Both the position numbers and the translations under genes were made by a program. This document shows, piece after piece, positions 6,684 through 13,170 of a stretch of 13,170 nucleotides of DNA (its first letter is position 1; each line of letters opens with the position of its first letter). The stretch comes from an uncultured Pseudomonadota bacterium (lineage in GTDB: Bacteria; Pseudomonadota; Gammaproteobacteria; Burkholderiales; Rhodocyclaceae). The notes beneath the pieces are model-generated. The model worked only from the letters and a program-made list of their open reading frames with translations. It had not been told where the DNA came from and did no database searches. The DNA lies in the NCBI GenBank assembly GCA_903939665.1, contig CAJAHZ010000167.1, forward strand, positions 1 to 13,170. The letters run 5' to 3'.

Positions 6684-7808
6684 ATGTCAGCCAGACACAG
6701 GACTAATCTGTTTCTTGGATTTGCCTTTGTATTGATCTCGATGACGGCGGCGGCAGACTTGCCGCTGGCACAGATAAGCTTGCCGCCGGGCTTCACCATT
6801 GAGCGCTGGGCCCGCGTCGACAACGCCCGACAGATGGCGCTCGGGCAGCATGACCAAAATGGCGGCACGCTTTTCGTCGGCTCGACAAGCGCTGGAAAAG
6901 TGCATGCCGTCAGCTTTGGCGCCAACTTCAAGGTGCAGCGCGTCACAACGGTTGCGCGTGGGCTGCAACTTCCGATGGGCGTCGCCTACCGGGATGGCAG
7001 CCTTTATGTCTCGGCAGTGAGCAGAATCCTGCGTTACGACAAGATTGAACAACGCCTGGAAAATCCGCCTGAAGCGACCCTTGTAACAGACCGTCTGCCT
7101 TCCGAAACGCATCATGGCGGGAGATTCATCGCCTTTGGCCCGGACGGCAAACTTTATGTACCGATCGGCGCACCGTGCAACATCTGCGAACCCGACGCGC
7201 AACGGCATGCCAATATTCTGCGCATGAATGCAGATGGCAGCGCGCAGGAAATCTATGCGCGCGGCGTGCGCAATAGCGTCGGTTTTGACTGGCAGCCGCC
7301 AACCAGCGCACTTTGGTTCACCGATAACGGTCGCGACCAGCTCGGCGACGATTTGCCGCCAGACGAACTCAACCATGCGCCAAACGCGGCAATGCACTTT
7401 GGCTATCCGTACTGCCACGGCGGCGACCTGCCCGACCCCGACTTCGGCGCCAAGCGGCGTTGCGAAGAGTTCACCGCGCCGGCGCAGAAGCTAGGCGCAC
7501 ATGTCGCGGCACTGGGTATGCGCTTTTACACCGGAAAAATGTTCCCGCCAGCCTACCGCAACCAGATATTCATCGCCGAACACGGATCGTGGAACCGTTC
7601 AAAGAAAACCGGTTACCGGATTACGCTGGTGCGTCTGCAGGGGAACAAGGCCATCAGCTACGAAACCTTCGCCAGCGGCTGGCTGAAGGACGAAACCGTC
7701 AGGGGGCGGCCAGCCGACGTATTGACGCTCCCCGATGGCTCATTGCTGGTGAGCGACGATCACGCTGGCGCGATTTATCGGATCGTTTATCACGACCCGC
7801 CCGACTGA
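6684..7808 (+). CDS. Secreted glucose/sorbosone dehydrogenase-like PQQ beta-propeller
   Basis: The 374-residue product belongs to the soluble glucose/L-sorbosone dehydrogenase superfamily, whose PQQ-binding members oxidise sugars in the periplasm. A signal peptide spans about 1-24 (cleavage near TAAA-DLPL). THHGGR (142-147) is at the position of the family's catalytic histidine, followed by FGPDGKLYVPIGAPCN, then AEHGSWNR (298-305) and RPADVLTLPDGSLLVSDD (342-359) near the C-terminus. Four cysteines (165, 168, 244, 260) may form disulfides. It begins 16 bases after the GGDEF-EAL stop and no promoter is obvious, so it is probably the last gene of that unit. Its Shine-Dalgarno motif is weak (GAGAAG about 14 bases away). 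The substrate cannot be told from sequence. Retention of PQQ binding is inferred, since some family members are non-catalytic. Confidence 0.82.
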   Translation: MSARHRTNLFLGFAFVLISMTAAADLPLAQISLPPGFTIERWARVDNARQMALGQHDQNGGTLFVGSTSAGKVHAVSFGANFKVQRVTTVARGLQLPMGVAYRDGSLYVSAVSRILRYDKIEQRLENPPEATLVTDRLPSETHHGGRFIAFGPDGKLYVPIGAPCNICEPDAQRHANILRMNADGSAQEIYARGVRNSVGFDWQPPTSALWFTDNGRDQLGDDLPPDELNHAPNAAMHFGYPYCHGGDLPDPDFGAKRRCEEFTAPAQKLGAHVAALGMRFYTGKMFPPAYRNQIFIAEHGSWNRSKKTGYRITLVRLQGNKAISYETFASGWLKDETVRGRPADVLTLPDGSLLVSDDHAGAIYRIVYHDPPD

Positions 7809-7923
7809 AACTCTAGCGCCAAGGCGTTCAAGCCGCAAAGACAAGCGCTCCATCATGCAACAACTGTTCAATAACGGAACATGGAGTAAGCCGACGGGAA
7901 TCGACTTTCGCCTTTTTACCGCC

Positions 7924-8445
7924 TCAAGGCAGCATGCGCGACAACACCCCGTCGCGACGCAGCGCGTGCTTCAGCGCGCCGGCCACATGCAGGACAATCA
8001 GAAACATCAACCCCCATACCGCGCCCTTGTGCAGCGTATTGAAAACCGCATTGAGCGTTTCATCCGGCCAGCCCAGAGAAGGCAGCACAAAGCCAAAAAA
8101 CTTCATCGGGTATTTGGTAAATGAAGCCGACAGATAGCCAGCCAGCGGCGCCACCAGCAACAACAGATAGAGCGCGTGATGAACCGCCACCGACAGCCAG
8201 CGCTCCCATGGCTTGAGTTGCCCGGACAGAGCGGGCGGCGGCTGGTAGCGCCGCCAGGCAAGGCGAATGAAGATCAGCGCCAGGGCGCATAAGCCGAGTG
8301 ATTTATGTAAAGCAAAGGGGGCTGTACGCTCCGGCCCCTTTGGCAGATCAACCATCATCGTGCCAATCACCAGCAGCGCGATGACCAGACAGGCGTGCAG
8401 CCAGTGCAGGGCGATTGCCGGCTTGGAATAGCGATCACCACTCAC
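7924..8445 (-). CDS. Cytochrome b561 family membrane protein
   Basis: A four-helix inner-membrane diheme b-type cytochrome of 173 residues that should move electrons between the quinone pool and periplasmic carriers. Hydrophobic segments lie at about 11-31, 46-64, 84-106 and 143-162. Candidate heme histidines are H14/H17 (ALHWLH), H47 (LHKS), H89/H90 (VHH), H139 (LHK) and H153 (LHVAG). I choose the GTG at 8445, which overlaps the beta-propeller stop as GTGA, over the upstream in-frame start at 8463, which would add six unlikely residues inside the preceding gene. It is the last gene of the minus-strand operon. Its company of cytochrome c550 and quinoprotein accessories suggests it is part of that electron chain; its direct partner is unknown. 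No convincing terminator is seen in the 115 bases between it and the convergent gene. Confidence 0.87.
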   Translation of the reverse strand: MSGDRYSKPAIALHWLHACLVIALLVIGTMMVDLPKGPERTAPFALHKSLGLCALALIFIRLAWRRYQPPPALSGQLKPWERWLSVAVHHALYLLLLVAPLAGYLSASFTKYPMKFFGFVLPSLGWPDETLNAVFNTLHKGAVWGLMFLIVLHVAGALKHALRRDGVLSRMLP

Positions 8446-9392
8446 GGGATAGCCACACCCCACGGAAGCTCGCCAACCGGCACATCGGCCAACTTGACCA
8501 GCGCTACCGTATCAATCACGGAAACGTTGCCGGAACGACCATTGGCCACGTAAAGACGGCTTCCATCTGGCGTCACGGCCATATTCCATGGCCGCTTGCC
8601 GACCTCGATGGTAGCCAGTACGGTGTTGCTCGCAGGGTCAATAGCGCTCACCGTGCCGTCCTTGCCATTGGAAACAAAAACCCGCTTGCCGTCCGGAGTG
8701 ACAGCCACGCCATTGACAAACTGACCGGCGCGAATCTCGGCCACAACCTTGCGGCTGGCGACGTCGATCGCATAAACCATGCTGGACAATTCGCAAGCGA
8801 TATAGGCACGACTGCCATCGGGCAAGAAAGCGATACCGCGCGGACGGCGGCCAACCGGAATACTGCCCACCTGTTGATGCGCGGCCACATCAATCACATC
8901 CACCTGCTCGGCTTCCTCGGCGCTCACGTACAGCCAGCGACCATCCGGGCTGAACACGGCATGTTCAGGATTCTTCCCTTGCACGCGTATTTCCGCCTCG
9001 CGCCGACCACTTGCCGCGTCGAGCAGGACCACGCTGTTATGCCCCTCGACCGCAGCGGCCAACCAGCGCCCATCAGCCGAAACGGAAATACCTTCGGGCG
9101 AGTCGCCGAGCGCGACGCGGCGAACGATGTGCCGTCCCGGCAAATCAATCACCAGCAATTCGTTGGCTGCCGCATCGGTGACATAAAGAAACTTGCCCGC
9201 CGGATCGGCGGCAATGCCGCGCGGTCGGCGTCCTGCCGGAATCGCTTTGCCGACAGAATTATCGGCAGTATCGATGACGCTCAAGGTGCCGGACTTCTCG
9301 TTCGGCACGTAGGCAAAAGGAGCGGCCAGCGCCAGCGCAGGAAGCCCCGCCAAGAGGAGCAGCATGCGCTGCAGAGCGCGCTTGTACAGCAC
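8442..9392 (-). CDS. Periplasmic YVTN beta-propeller, PQQ-catabolism associated
   Basis: A secreted 316-residue protein with a signal peptide (about 1-23, cleavage near ALA-APF) followed by seven YVTN-type repeats, each with a strand such as LYVTD or VFVSN and an ending like VIDTA. They start near residues 26, 69, 110, 152, 194, 236 and 278, which predicts a seven-bladed propeller filling the whole mature protein. It matches the propeller family found next to PQQ-dependent alcohol dehydrogenases. No heme motif is present and its biochemical role is unknown; a chaperone-like or cofactor-related role in the periplasm is inference. The GTG start at 9392 has a strong GGAGG six bases upstream and lies two bases after the stop of the solute-binding protein gene. 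Its stop overlaps the start of the cytochrome b561 gene. Confidence 0.88.
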   Translation of the reverse strand: MLYKRALQRMLLLLAGLPALALAAPFAYVPNEKSGTLSVIDTADNSVGKAIPAGRRPRGIAADPAGKFLYVTDAAANELLVIDLPGRHIVRRVALGDSPEGISVSADGRWLAAAVEGHNSVVLLDAASGRREAEIRVQGKNPEHAVFSPDGRWLYVSAEEAEQVDVIDVAAHQQVGSIPVGRRPRGIAFLPDGSRAYIACELSSMVYAIDVASRKVVAEIRAGQFVNGVAVTPDGKRVFVSNGKDGTVSAIDPASNTVLATIEVGKRPWNMAVTPDGSRLYVANGRSGNVSVIDTVALVKLADVPVGELPWGVAIP

Positions 9393-9394
9393 GC

Positions 9395-10246
9395 TCAGCC
9401 TCCGGGCAACTGATGGGTAATGCTGTAACGGCTAAAGATGCGTGCAACTGTGCCATCCTGTTGCAGACCGATCAGCGCTGCCGTCAATGCCTCGGCCAGC
9501 GTGTCTTCATCCGCCTTGACTGCCAAAGCAAGCGACCACTGACTATTGCGCAGTTCAGGCATTTTAACGACGCTGACGGGGTAAGCGGCATCACGCTTCA
9601 GCGCGGCCTCAAGTTCGGCCCTGGGCGCCATCACACCGACCACCTCGCCAGCCTGCAGGCCAGTTGCCGCCAGAGTGACATTGCGGTAGTGCACGACATT
9701 GTCACGCAAGGCGCCGTTGAGCACGGCGAGCAGAAAACCATCGGAGCCGGAAGCCGTTTCGACACCGACCTTCTCGCGAGTGAACACATTAAGCGCCACC
9801 GCTGCGGAGCCCGTGGGCTCCGGCACGCGCGACGCGACGCGCGCCAACGCCAGCATTTCGGTATGGTAAGGCCCAAAAATCCGCACCTTGTCGTTCTGCG
9901 CCGCGAGGTGCTTGTCCAGCGGTACATGCAGCATCACATCAGCGGGCTGCGCGCCAAGGTAGTGCCCCTTCCAAACCATGTTACGCAAGTCGTCGTTCAT
10001 GTCCTCGTCGGCATTGAACCAGGATATCTCGGCCTTGACGCCGAGGCGTTCGGCCAGCGCCAGACCAAGATCAACGTCGATACCGCGACCATCGAACGAA
10101 TACGGCGGAAAATCGTTATAAACAGCGACCCGCAGCCGGCCCTTCTGGCGGACGTCGTCGAGTCCGTCAGCCAGTACCGGGAGGGATGCTGCGGTCAGGC
10201 CGAGGGCGAACAGGCCGGCAAGCCACTGAAAACGCTTATTCGACAC
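9395..10246 (-). CDS. Quinoprotein-dehydrogenase-associated periplasmic solute-binding protein (MoxJ/XoxJ-like)
   Basis: A 283-residue periplasmic protein with a signal peptide (about 1-26, SLPVLA-DG) and a bacterial solute-binding fold of family 3: GRLRVAVYNDFPPYSF at 37-51, then GIDVDLGLALAERLG at 55-69, with a second lobe rich in EKVGVETASGSDG (158-170). Proteins of this type are encoded beside PQQ alcohol/methanol dehydrogenases (MoxJ, XoxJ) with no transporter genes, and are thought to help the dehydrogenase mature or act as a partner. There is no permease or ATPase gene here either, which supports that over transport. I choose the GTG at 10246, overlapping the cytochrome c550 stop by 11 bases; the longer open frame to 10537 runs inside the cytochrome gene and lacks a signal peptide at its end. 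The final stop is two bases before the propeller start. Confidence 0.87.
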   Translation of the reverse strand: MSNKRFQWLAGLFALGLTAASLPVLADGLDDVRQKGRLRVAVYNDFPPYSFDGRGIDVDLGLALAERLGVKAEISWFNADEDMNDDLRNMVWKGHYLGAQPADVMLHVPLDKHLAAQNDKVRIFGPYHTEMLALARVASRVPEPTGSAAVALNVFTREKVGVETASGSDGFLLAVLNGALRDNVVHYRNVTLAATGLQAGEVVGVMAPRAELEAALKRDAAYPVSVVKMPELRNSQWSLALAVKADEDTLAEALTAALIGLQQDGTVARIFSRYSITHQLPGG

Positions 10247-10664
10247 GGACGGTTTCCAGCCAGGTGCGAACGGCCCACATGGCCTCCTGCGAAAGGATGC
10301 CCTCGAACGGCGGCATGTACACACGGCCATCGCGCGTCGACCCGCGGCGAACGCGCGGCATGTAAATCTCATCGCCTTCATCACCAGCAGGCAGGAAGCG
10401 CAAGTCCGGAGCGATGCCACCCGACTCAGCGCCCAGACCGTGGCAACGCGCGCAATTCTGGTTATAGGCGGAATCGCCAATGCGGATCGCAACTTTGTCA
10501 CCGCGAAAGGGGTTGGCTTTGACCCATTCGCTGCCAACCGGCTTCATACCGGTCGTATCCACCGCCTGCGGGGTAACGTCGCCATGAGCCAAAGCGGAAC
10601 CGGCTGCCAAGCCCAGCGCCGCGCATGCAATCAGGCGGAAAATGGAATTTTTTGAAACAGTCAC
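10236..10664 (-). CDS. pedF: Periplasmic cytochrome c550, PedF-like
   Basis: The 142-residue precursor has a signal peptide (about 1-26, SALA-HGD) and one heme c site, CARCH at 71-75, preceded by the typical NPFRG and YNQN segments. The axial methionine is probably M102 (YMPR) or M117 (YMPPFEG). It resembles the cytochrome c550 that accepts electrons from PQQ alcohol dehydrogenases (PedF/ExaB role) and would hand them to a terminal oxidase. The GTG start is well supported: GAGGTG at 10675-10670 with a five-base spacer, and a sigma-54 promoter about 70 bases further up. It is the first gene of a four-gene operon and its end overlaps the next start by 11 bases. No quinoprotein dehydrogenase gene accompanies it in this window. 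Confidence 0.87.
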   Translation of the reverse strand: MTVSKNSIFRLIACAALGLAAGSALAHGDVTPQAVDTTGMKPVGSEWVKANPFRGDKVAIRIGDSAYNQNCARCHGLGAESGGIAPDLRFLPAGDEGDEIYMPRVRRGSTRDGRVYMPPFEGILSQEAMWAVRTWLETVRVE

Positions 10665-10998
10665 GTTGTCACCTCAGGTAGGAATTGATCGGTTCTTGGG
10701 GTACGGCGGCCATCATGCAAGCGGCGATACACGGTGCTCCATTAGCAAACGGTGTGCCATCATACAACGATGCGCGCTCACGAAGATGACAGGCAACGGT
10801 ACTAGTGTAGTAAAACCAGCCGCTGCTTGGAAGTGCAAATGTATGGTATATTTTTTTTGCTGAACAGACTGCTTCGAGTTGAAACGCTTCGTTGCTTAAA
10901 GATGGCTCAGGTGCTACGTTGTGCAACAGTGCTTGGGCAAGAGATTGGTACGGATCAAAATAGATCCAGTCGGGTGGTAGTGCAGGAGGAGAGTTTAG
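10665..10998. other. Divergent regulatory region between the c550 operon and its activator
   Basis: No gene is supportable in these 334 bases. The minus-strand sigma-54 promoter lies at 10744-10759, leaving about 240 bases upstream of it for activator sites. Candidates include GTTGTGCAAC (10919-10926 region), the repeated GCTTCG (10871-10876 and 10886-10891), and GGATC-N6-GATCC (10952-10967). An A/T run (10843-10859) could favour DNA bending. For the activator gene itself, only weak sigma-70 candidates are visible, such as TTGCTT-N17-TACGTT starting near 10892. GGAGGAGAG (10984-10993) is its Shine-Dalgarno motif. GGATC-N6-GATCC is close enough to be an autoregulatory site, but this is unproven. 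Confidence 0.5.
10744..10759 (-). promoter_or_regulatory. Full-consensus sigma-54 promoter of the cytochrome c550 operon
   Basis: Read on the minus strand the site is TGGCACACCGTTTGCT, which fits TGGCAC-N5-TTGCT at every defined position. GG (10758-10757) and GC (10746-10745) are 12 bases apart. The transcript should begin near 10733, giving a leader of about 69 bases before the GTG at 10664. The activator gene starting at 10999 is divergently arranged, the usual layout for a sigma-54 regulator and its target. Confidence 0.88.
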
Positions 10999-12987
10999 AT
11001 GGGACAGCTGTCCGCAACGGTGGAGGCGCGTGCTTTGCGCAGCCAGCAGGCAAGAGAAGCGTTTTTCAATCGCGGCGAGGCGCCGCATGGCTTGCTTGAA
11101 CGCGTTCTGCTGCGCTCCTGGGAGCGTTGCCGGATGGCTGGACTCGAAGTTAACGTCGCCAGCCGCAACTGCGAACTGATCGAAGCCGAGAAGCTAAAAC
11201 TGGCGCATGAGCAATATGGAACGCTGATTGCCCATTCCAGCTCGATCATGGCGCACGTGTACGAACAGATTCGCCACTCGGGCAGTCTGGTGCTGCTTGC
11301 CAACGCCGAGGGACTGGTTCTGCACTCGATCGGCGATGCCGACTTTATCGACCGCGCCGAGCAAGTGGCGCTGCAACCAGGCGCTCACTGGGAAGAAGGA
11401 CGGCGCGGCACAAATGCGATCGGCACCGCACTCAGCGAACGCAGCGCAATCGAGGTCGTCGGCGCCGAGCACTTTCTTGAATGCAACGGACTTCTCACCT
11501 GCAGCGCCGCACCGTTCGTCGACTCGCACGGTGATGTCATCGGCGTCCTGAACATCTCCGGCGATGCCCGGGGCTACCAGCGTCACACGATGGGCCTTGC
11601 CAGAATGATGGCCAGTCTGGTCGAAAAGCGCCTGTTCGAATCGGAATATGCGCGCGAGTTGCTGGTCTGCTTTCACTCCAAACCAGAATACGTCGGCAGC
11701 CTCGGCGAAGGGCTCGCTGCAGTAGCCCAGGACGGGCGAATACTGGCCATTAACGCGATCGGGCTGGAGATTCTCGGCCTGCGCCGGGACGAAGCCACCC
11801 GCGGTCACTGCGCGATGCTTTTCGACGCATCGATCGGCACCCTGATCGATCGCGCCCGACAGGACTACCAGGCCATCAGTTCGTTCGCCCTGCTCAACGG
11901 CCAGCAGCTATTCGTTCGCCTGCGCGGCAACCTGCCACCGCAAGCCATGGCCATGCGCAGCACAGATCGCCCCACGGCACGCAGCGCGCGGCCTCGCTCG
12001 CCGACCGAAGGCGAAGCCGCCACACTGACGCTAGACAGCCTCGCCACCGGCGACGCCCGATTGCAGCTGGCGATCGACCGCGCACGCCGCGTACTGGGCC
12101 GGGATATTCCAATCCTCATTCAGGGCGAGTCCGGTGCCGGCAAGGAAATGTTTGCCAAGGCAATCCACAACAGTGGGCTGCGCAGCGCAGCGCCTTTCGT
12201 CGCGCTCAACTGCGCGGCGATTCCGGAGAACCTGATCGAATCAGAGCTTTTCGGCTACCAGGGCGGCGCCTTTACCGGCGCACGCAAGGAAGGCGCCGCC
12301 GGCAAAATACAGCAAGCACACGGCGGCACACTCTTCCTCGACGAAATAGGCGACATGCCACTCACCCTGCAAGCGCGTCTGCTGCGCGTCCTGCAGGAGC
12401 GCTCGGTGACCCCGCTCGGCGGCAACCGCAGCATTGCGGTCGATATCTCTCTGGTCTGCGCAACGCACCGCCGCCTGAAGGATGAAGTAGCCAGCCGTCG
12501 CTTTCGCGAAGACCTCTATTATCGTATCAACGGCTTATCCGTCACCCTTCCCGCATTGCGCGAACGAACCGATTTGCGCCAGCTGGTCGACACCCTCATT
12601 CGAACGGAAGCGGTCGGGCGGCCAATCACCGTCTCCGCCATCGCGCACGAGGCGTTTGCGCGCTATGCCTGGCCCGGCAACATCAGGCAGCTTTGCAACG
12701 TGATCCGTGTCGCCATTGCCTTGCTCGACGACGACGAGGAAGTCATTACCGAAGCGCAGCTTCCCGAGGAACTGCTTGAAAAGCTGCCGGAGGCAATGGT
12801 CAGCGGCATAAACATATCCGCCCTGACGCCGCAACCGCACGCGGACGAAACGACCGGCAGCCTCGACGAAATCGAGCGCGGCGTCGTACGCCGCACGCTG
12901 GAAGCCCAGGGCGGCAACATTTCAGCGGCGGCGCGCCTGCTTGGCGTCAGCAGGAACACGCTGTACCGGAAACTTGGCCGCCTTTAA
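10999..12987 (+). CDS. AcoR-like sigma-54-dependent activator (GAF-PAS-AAA+-Fis)
   Basis: A 662-residue cytoplasmic regulator that should hydrolyse ATP to open sigma-54 promoters. The N-terminal region contains a GAF-type sensor (about 85-215) with WEEGRRGTNAIGTAL (131-145), characteristic of AcoR/DhaR-type activators, then a PAS-like segment (about 235-310) and an Ala/Arg/Pro-rich linker. The AAA+ domain (about 345-570) carries Walker A GESGAGKE (376-383), the sigma-54 contact loop GAFTGA (423-428) and Walker B LFLDEI (445-450). A Fis-type helix-turn-helix lies at about 636-660. No receiver domain is present, so it is likely ligand-activated, not phosphorylated; the inducer is probably an alcohol, aldehyde or ketone, which is inferred. 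The ATG follows GGAGGAGAG. Both sigma-54 promoters seen in the window are its plausible targets. Confidence 0.93.
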   Translation: MGQLSATVEARALRSQQAREAFFNRGEAPHGLLERVLLRSWERCRMAGLEVNVASRNCELIEAEKLKLAHEQYGTLIAHSSSIMAHVYEQIRHSGSLVLLANAEGLVLHSIGDADFIDRAEQVALQPGAHWEEGRRGTNAIGTALSERSAIEVVGAEHFLECNGLLTCSAAPFVDSHGDVIGVLNISGDARGYQRHTMGLARMMASLVEKRLFESEYARELLVCFHSKPEYVGSLGEGLAAVAQDGRILAINAIGLEILGLRRDEATRGHCAMLFDASIGTLIDRARQDYQAISSFALLNGQQLFVRLRGNLPPQAMAMRSTDRPTARSARPRSPTEGEAATLTLDSLATGDARLQLAIDRARRVLGRDIPILIQGESGAGKEMFAKAIHNSGLRSAAPFVALNCAAIPENLIESELFGYQGGAFTGARKEGAAGKIQQAHGGTLFLDEIGDMPLTLQARLLRVLQERSVTPLGGNRSIAVDISLVCATHRRLKDEVASRRFREDLYYRINGLSVTLPALRERTDLRQLVDTLIRTEAVGRPITVSAIAHEAFARYAWPGNIRQLCNVIRVAIALLDDDEEVITEAQLPEELLEKLPEAMVSGINISALTPQPHADETTGSLDEIERGVVRRTLEAQGGNISAAARLLGVSRNTLYRKLGRL

Positions 12988-12993
12988 TTATTA

Positions 12994-13007
12994 GCGGGCT
13001 TCCCCGC
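12994..13007. terminator. Short hairpin between convergent genes
   Basis: GCGGG (12994-12998) pairs with CCCGC (13003-13007) around a four-base loop, seven bases after the activator stop and just past the stop of the opposing gene. It could serve both strands, but the stem is only five pairs and neither side has a proper T run (minus-side tail TAATAATTA), so this is a weak call. Confidence 0.35.
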
Positions 13008-13011
13008 CTCC

Positions 13012-13170
13012 TCACGCGGCGGACTGATCCTCTTTTGGCGGCACCGGTGCAAAGTAGCCGGCGGCCAGCACAAGTAGTGCGACGCCGATCAGCGAACCCG
13101 TCCACATTGCCGTACCGGCATTCGCCAGATCAACCGCCAGCAGCTTGACGCCCACCACCGCGAGCAGCGC
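13012..13170 (-). CDS. C-terminal end of a probable DUF2339 membrane protein (partial)
   Basis: The last 52 codons of a minus-strand gene run from the window edge to TGA at 13014-13012. The visible part has a hydrophobic segment ending VGVKLLAVDLANAG, another (SLIGVALLVLAAGYF), then APVPPK and a short polar tail. The LAVDL...SLIGV...GYFAP pattern resembles the C-terminus of the large multi-spanning DUF2339 proteins. Their function is unknown. The gene converges on the activator gene with a 24-base gap and is probably unrelated to alcohol oxidation. Confidence 0.55.
   Translation of the reverse strand, partial: ALLAVVGVKLLAVDLANAGTAMWTGSLIGVALLVLAAGYFAPVPPKEDQSAA

Noticed and set aside
7809..7923. 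Terminator between the convergent sugar dehydrogenase-like and b561 genes
   Set aside because: Only a short TGTTC/GAACA repeat (7865-7881) and weak GC pairings are seen, with no T run on either strand.
8415..10522. Two long plus-strand open frames (8415-9413 and 9413-10522) opposite the accessory operon
   Set aside because: They are antisense to genes with clear signal peptides, repeats and a heme motif, show low-complexity His/Arg/Gln-rich composition, and have no recognisable domain.
10925..10932. An 8-base word (GCACTGTT) shared by the regions upstream of both sigma-54 promoters (94-101 plus; 10925-10932 minus)
   Set aside because: About one shared 8-mer is expected by chance between regions of this size, and the distances from the two promoters differ, so it is not evidence of a common activator site.
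1..13170. CRISPR arrays, insertion sequences, phage or toxin-antitoxin genes
   Set aside because: No repeat array, transposase, integrase or terminal inverted repeats were found; the region reads as ordinary metabolic and regulatory genes.

Overview
The window is GC-rich proteobacterial DNA with densely packed genes, frequent GTG/TTG starts and strong Shine-Dalgarno motifs. The protein families and their arrangement suggest a betaproteobacterium, possibly of the Rhodocyclales type; this placement is inference from gene content, with no rRNA or marker gene to confirm it. I see no tRNA, rRNA, CRISPR, insertion sequence or phage gene.

The locus looks like an alcohol/aldehyde oxidation island of the quinoprotein (PQQ) type. 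From left to right: a 292-base leader with a sigma-54 promoter (141-156); an ExaC/AcoD-type NAD aldehyde dehydrogenase (293-1810); an intrinsic terminator/attenuator (1845-1870); a DUF779 protein (1884-2252); a palindrome-rich regulatory gap (2253-2471); then a three-gene plus-strand unit of a FIST-domain sensor (2472-3647), a four-PAS GGDEF-EAL protein (3644-6667) and a secreted glucose/sorbosone dehydrogenase-like propeller (6684-7808).

Converging on this is a tightly coupled minus-strand operon. Read in its own direction it encodes a PedF-like cytochrome c550 (10664-10236), a periplasmic solute-binding protein of the quinoprotein-dehydrogenase-associated type (10246-9395), a seven-repeat YVTN beta-propeller (9392-8442) and a cytochrome b561 (8445-7924). 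Each junction overlaps or leaves only two bases, and all four genes start with GTG. A full-consensus sigma-54 promoter (10744-10759) lies in front of it. Divergently transcribed is an AcoR-like GAF-PAS-AAA+-Fis activator (10999-12987) with an intact sigma-54 contact loop. The right edge holds the C-terminus of a probable DUF2339 membrane protein on the minus strand.

Working model (inference): the activator senses alcohol or aldehyde and drives both sigma-54 promoters. These supply periplasmic electron carriers and accessory proteins for a quinoprotein alcohol dehydrogenase, plus the cytoplasmic aldehyde dehydrogenase for the second oxidation step. The quinoprotein dehydrogenase itself is not in the window. 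The FIST/GGDEF-EAL pair would add a second input through cyclic di-GMP. This resembles the Pseudomonas aeruginosa exa/erc region, where a FIST protein (NosP) sits beside a PAS histidine kinase (ErcS'/NahK), but here the output module is GGDEF-EAL instead of a kinase.
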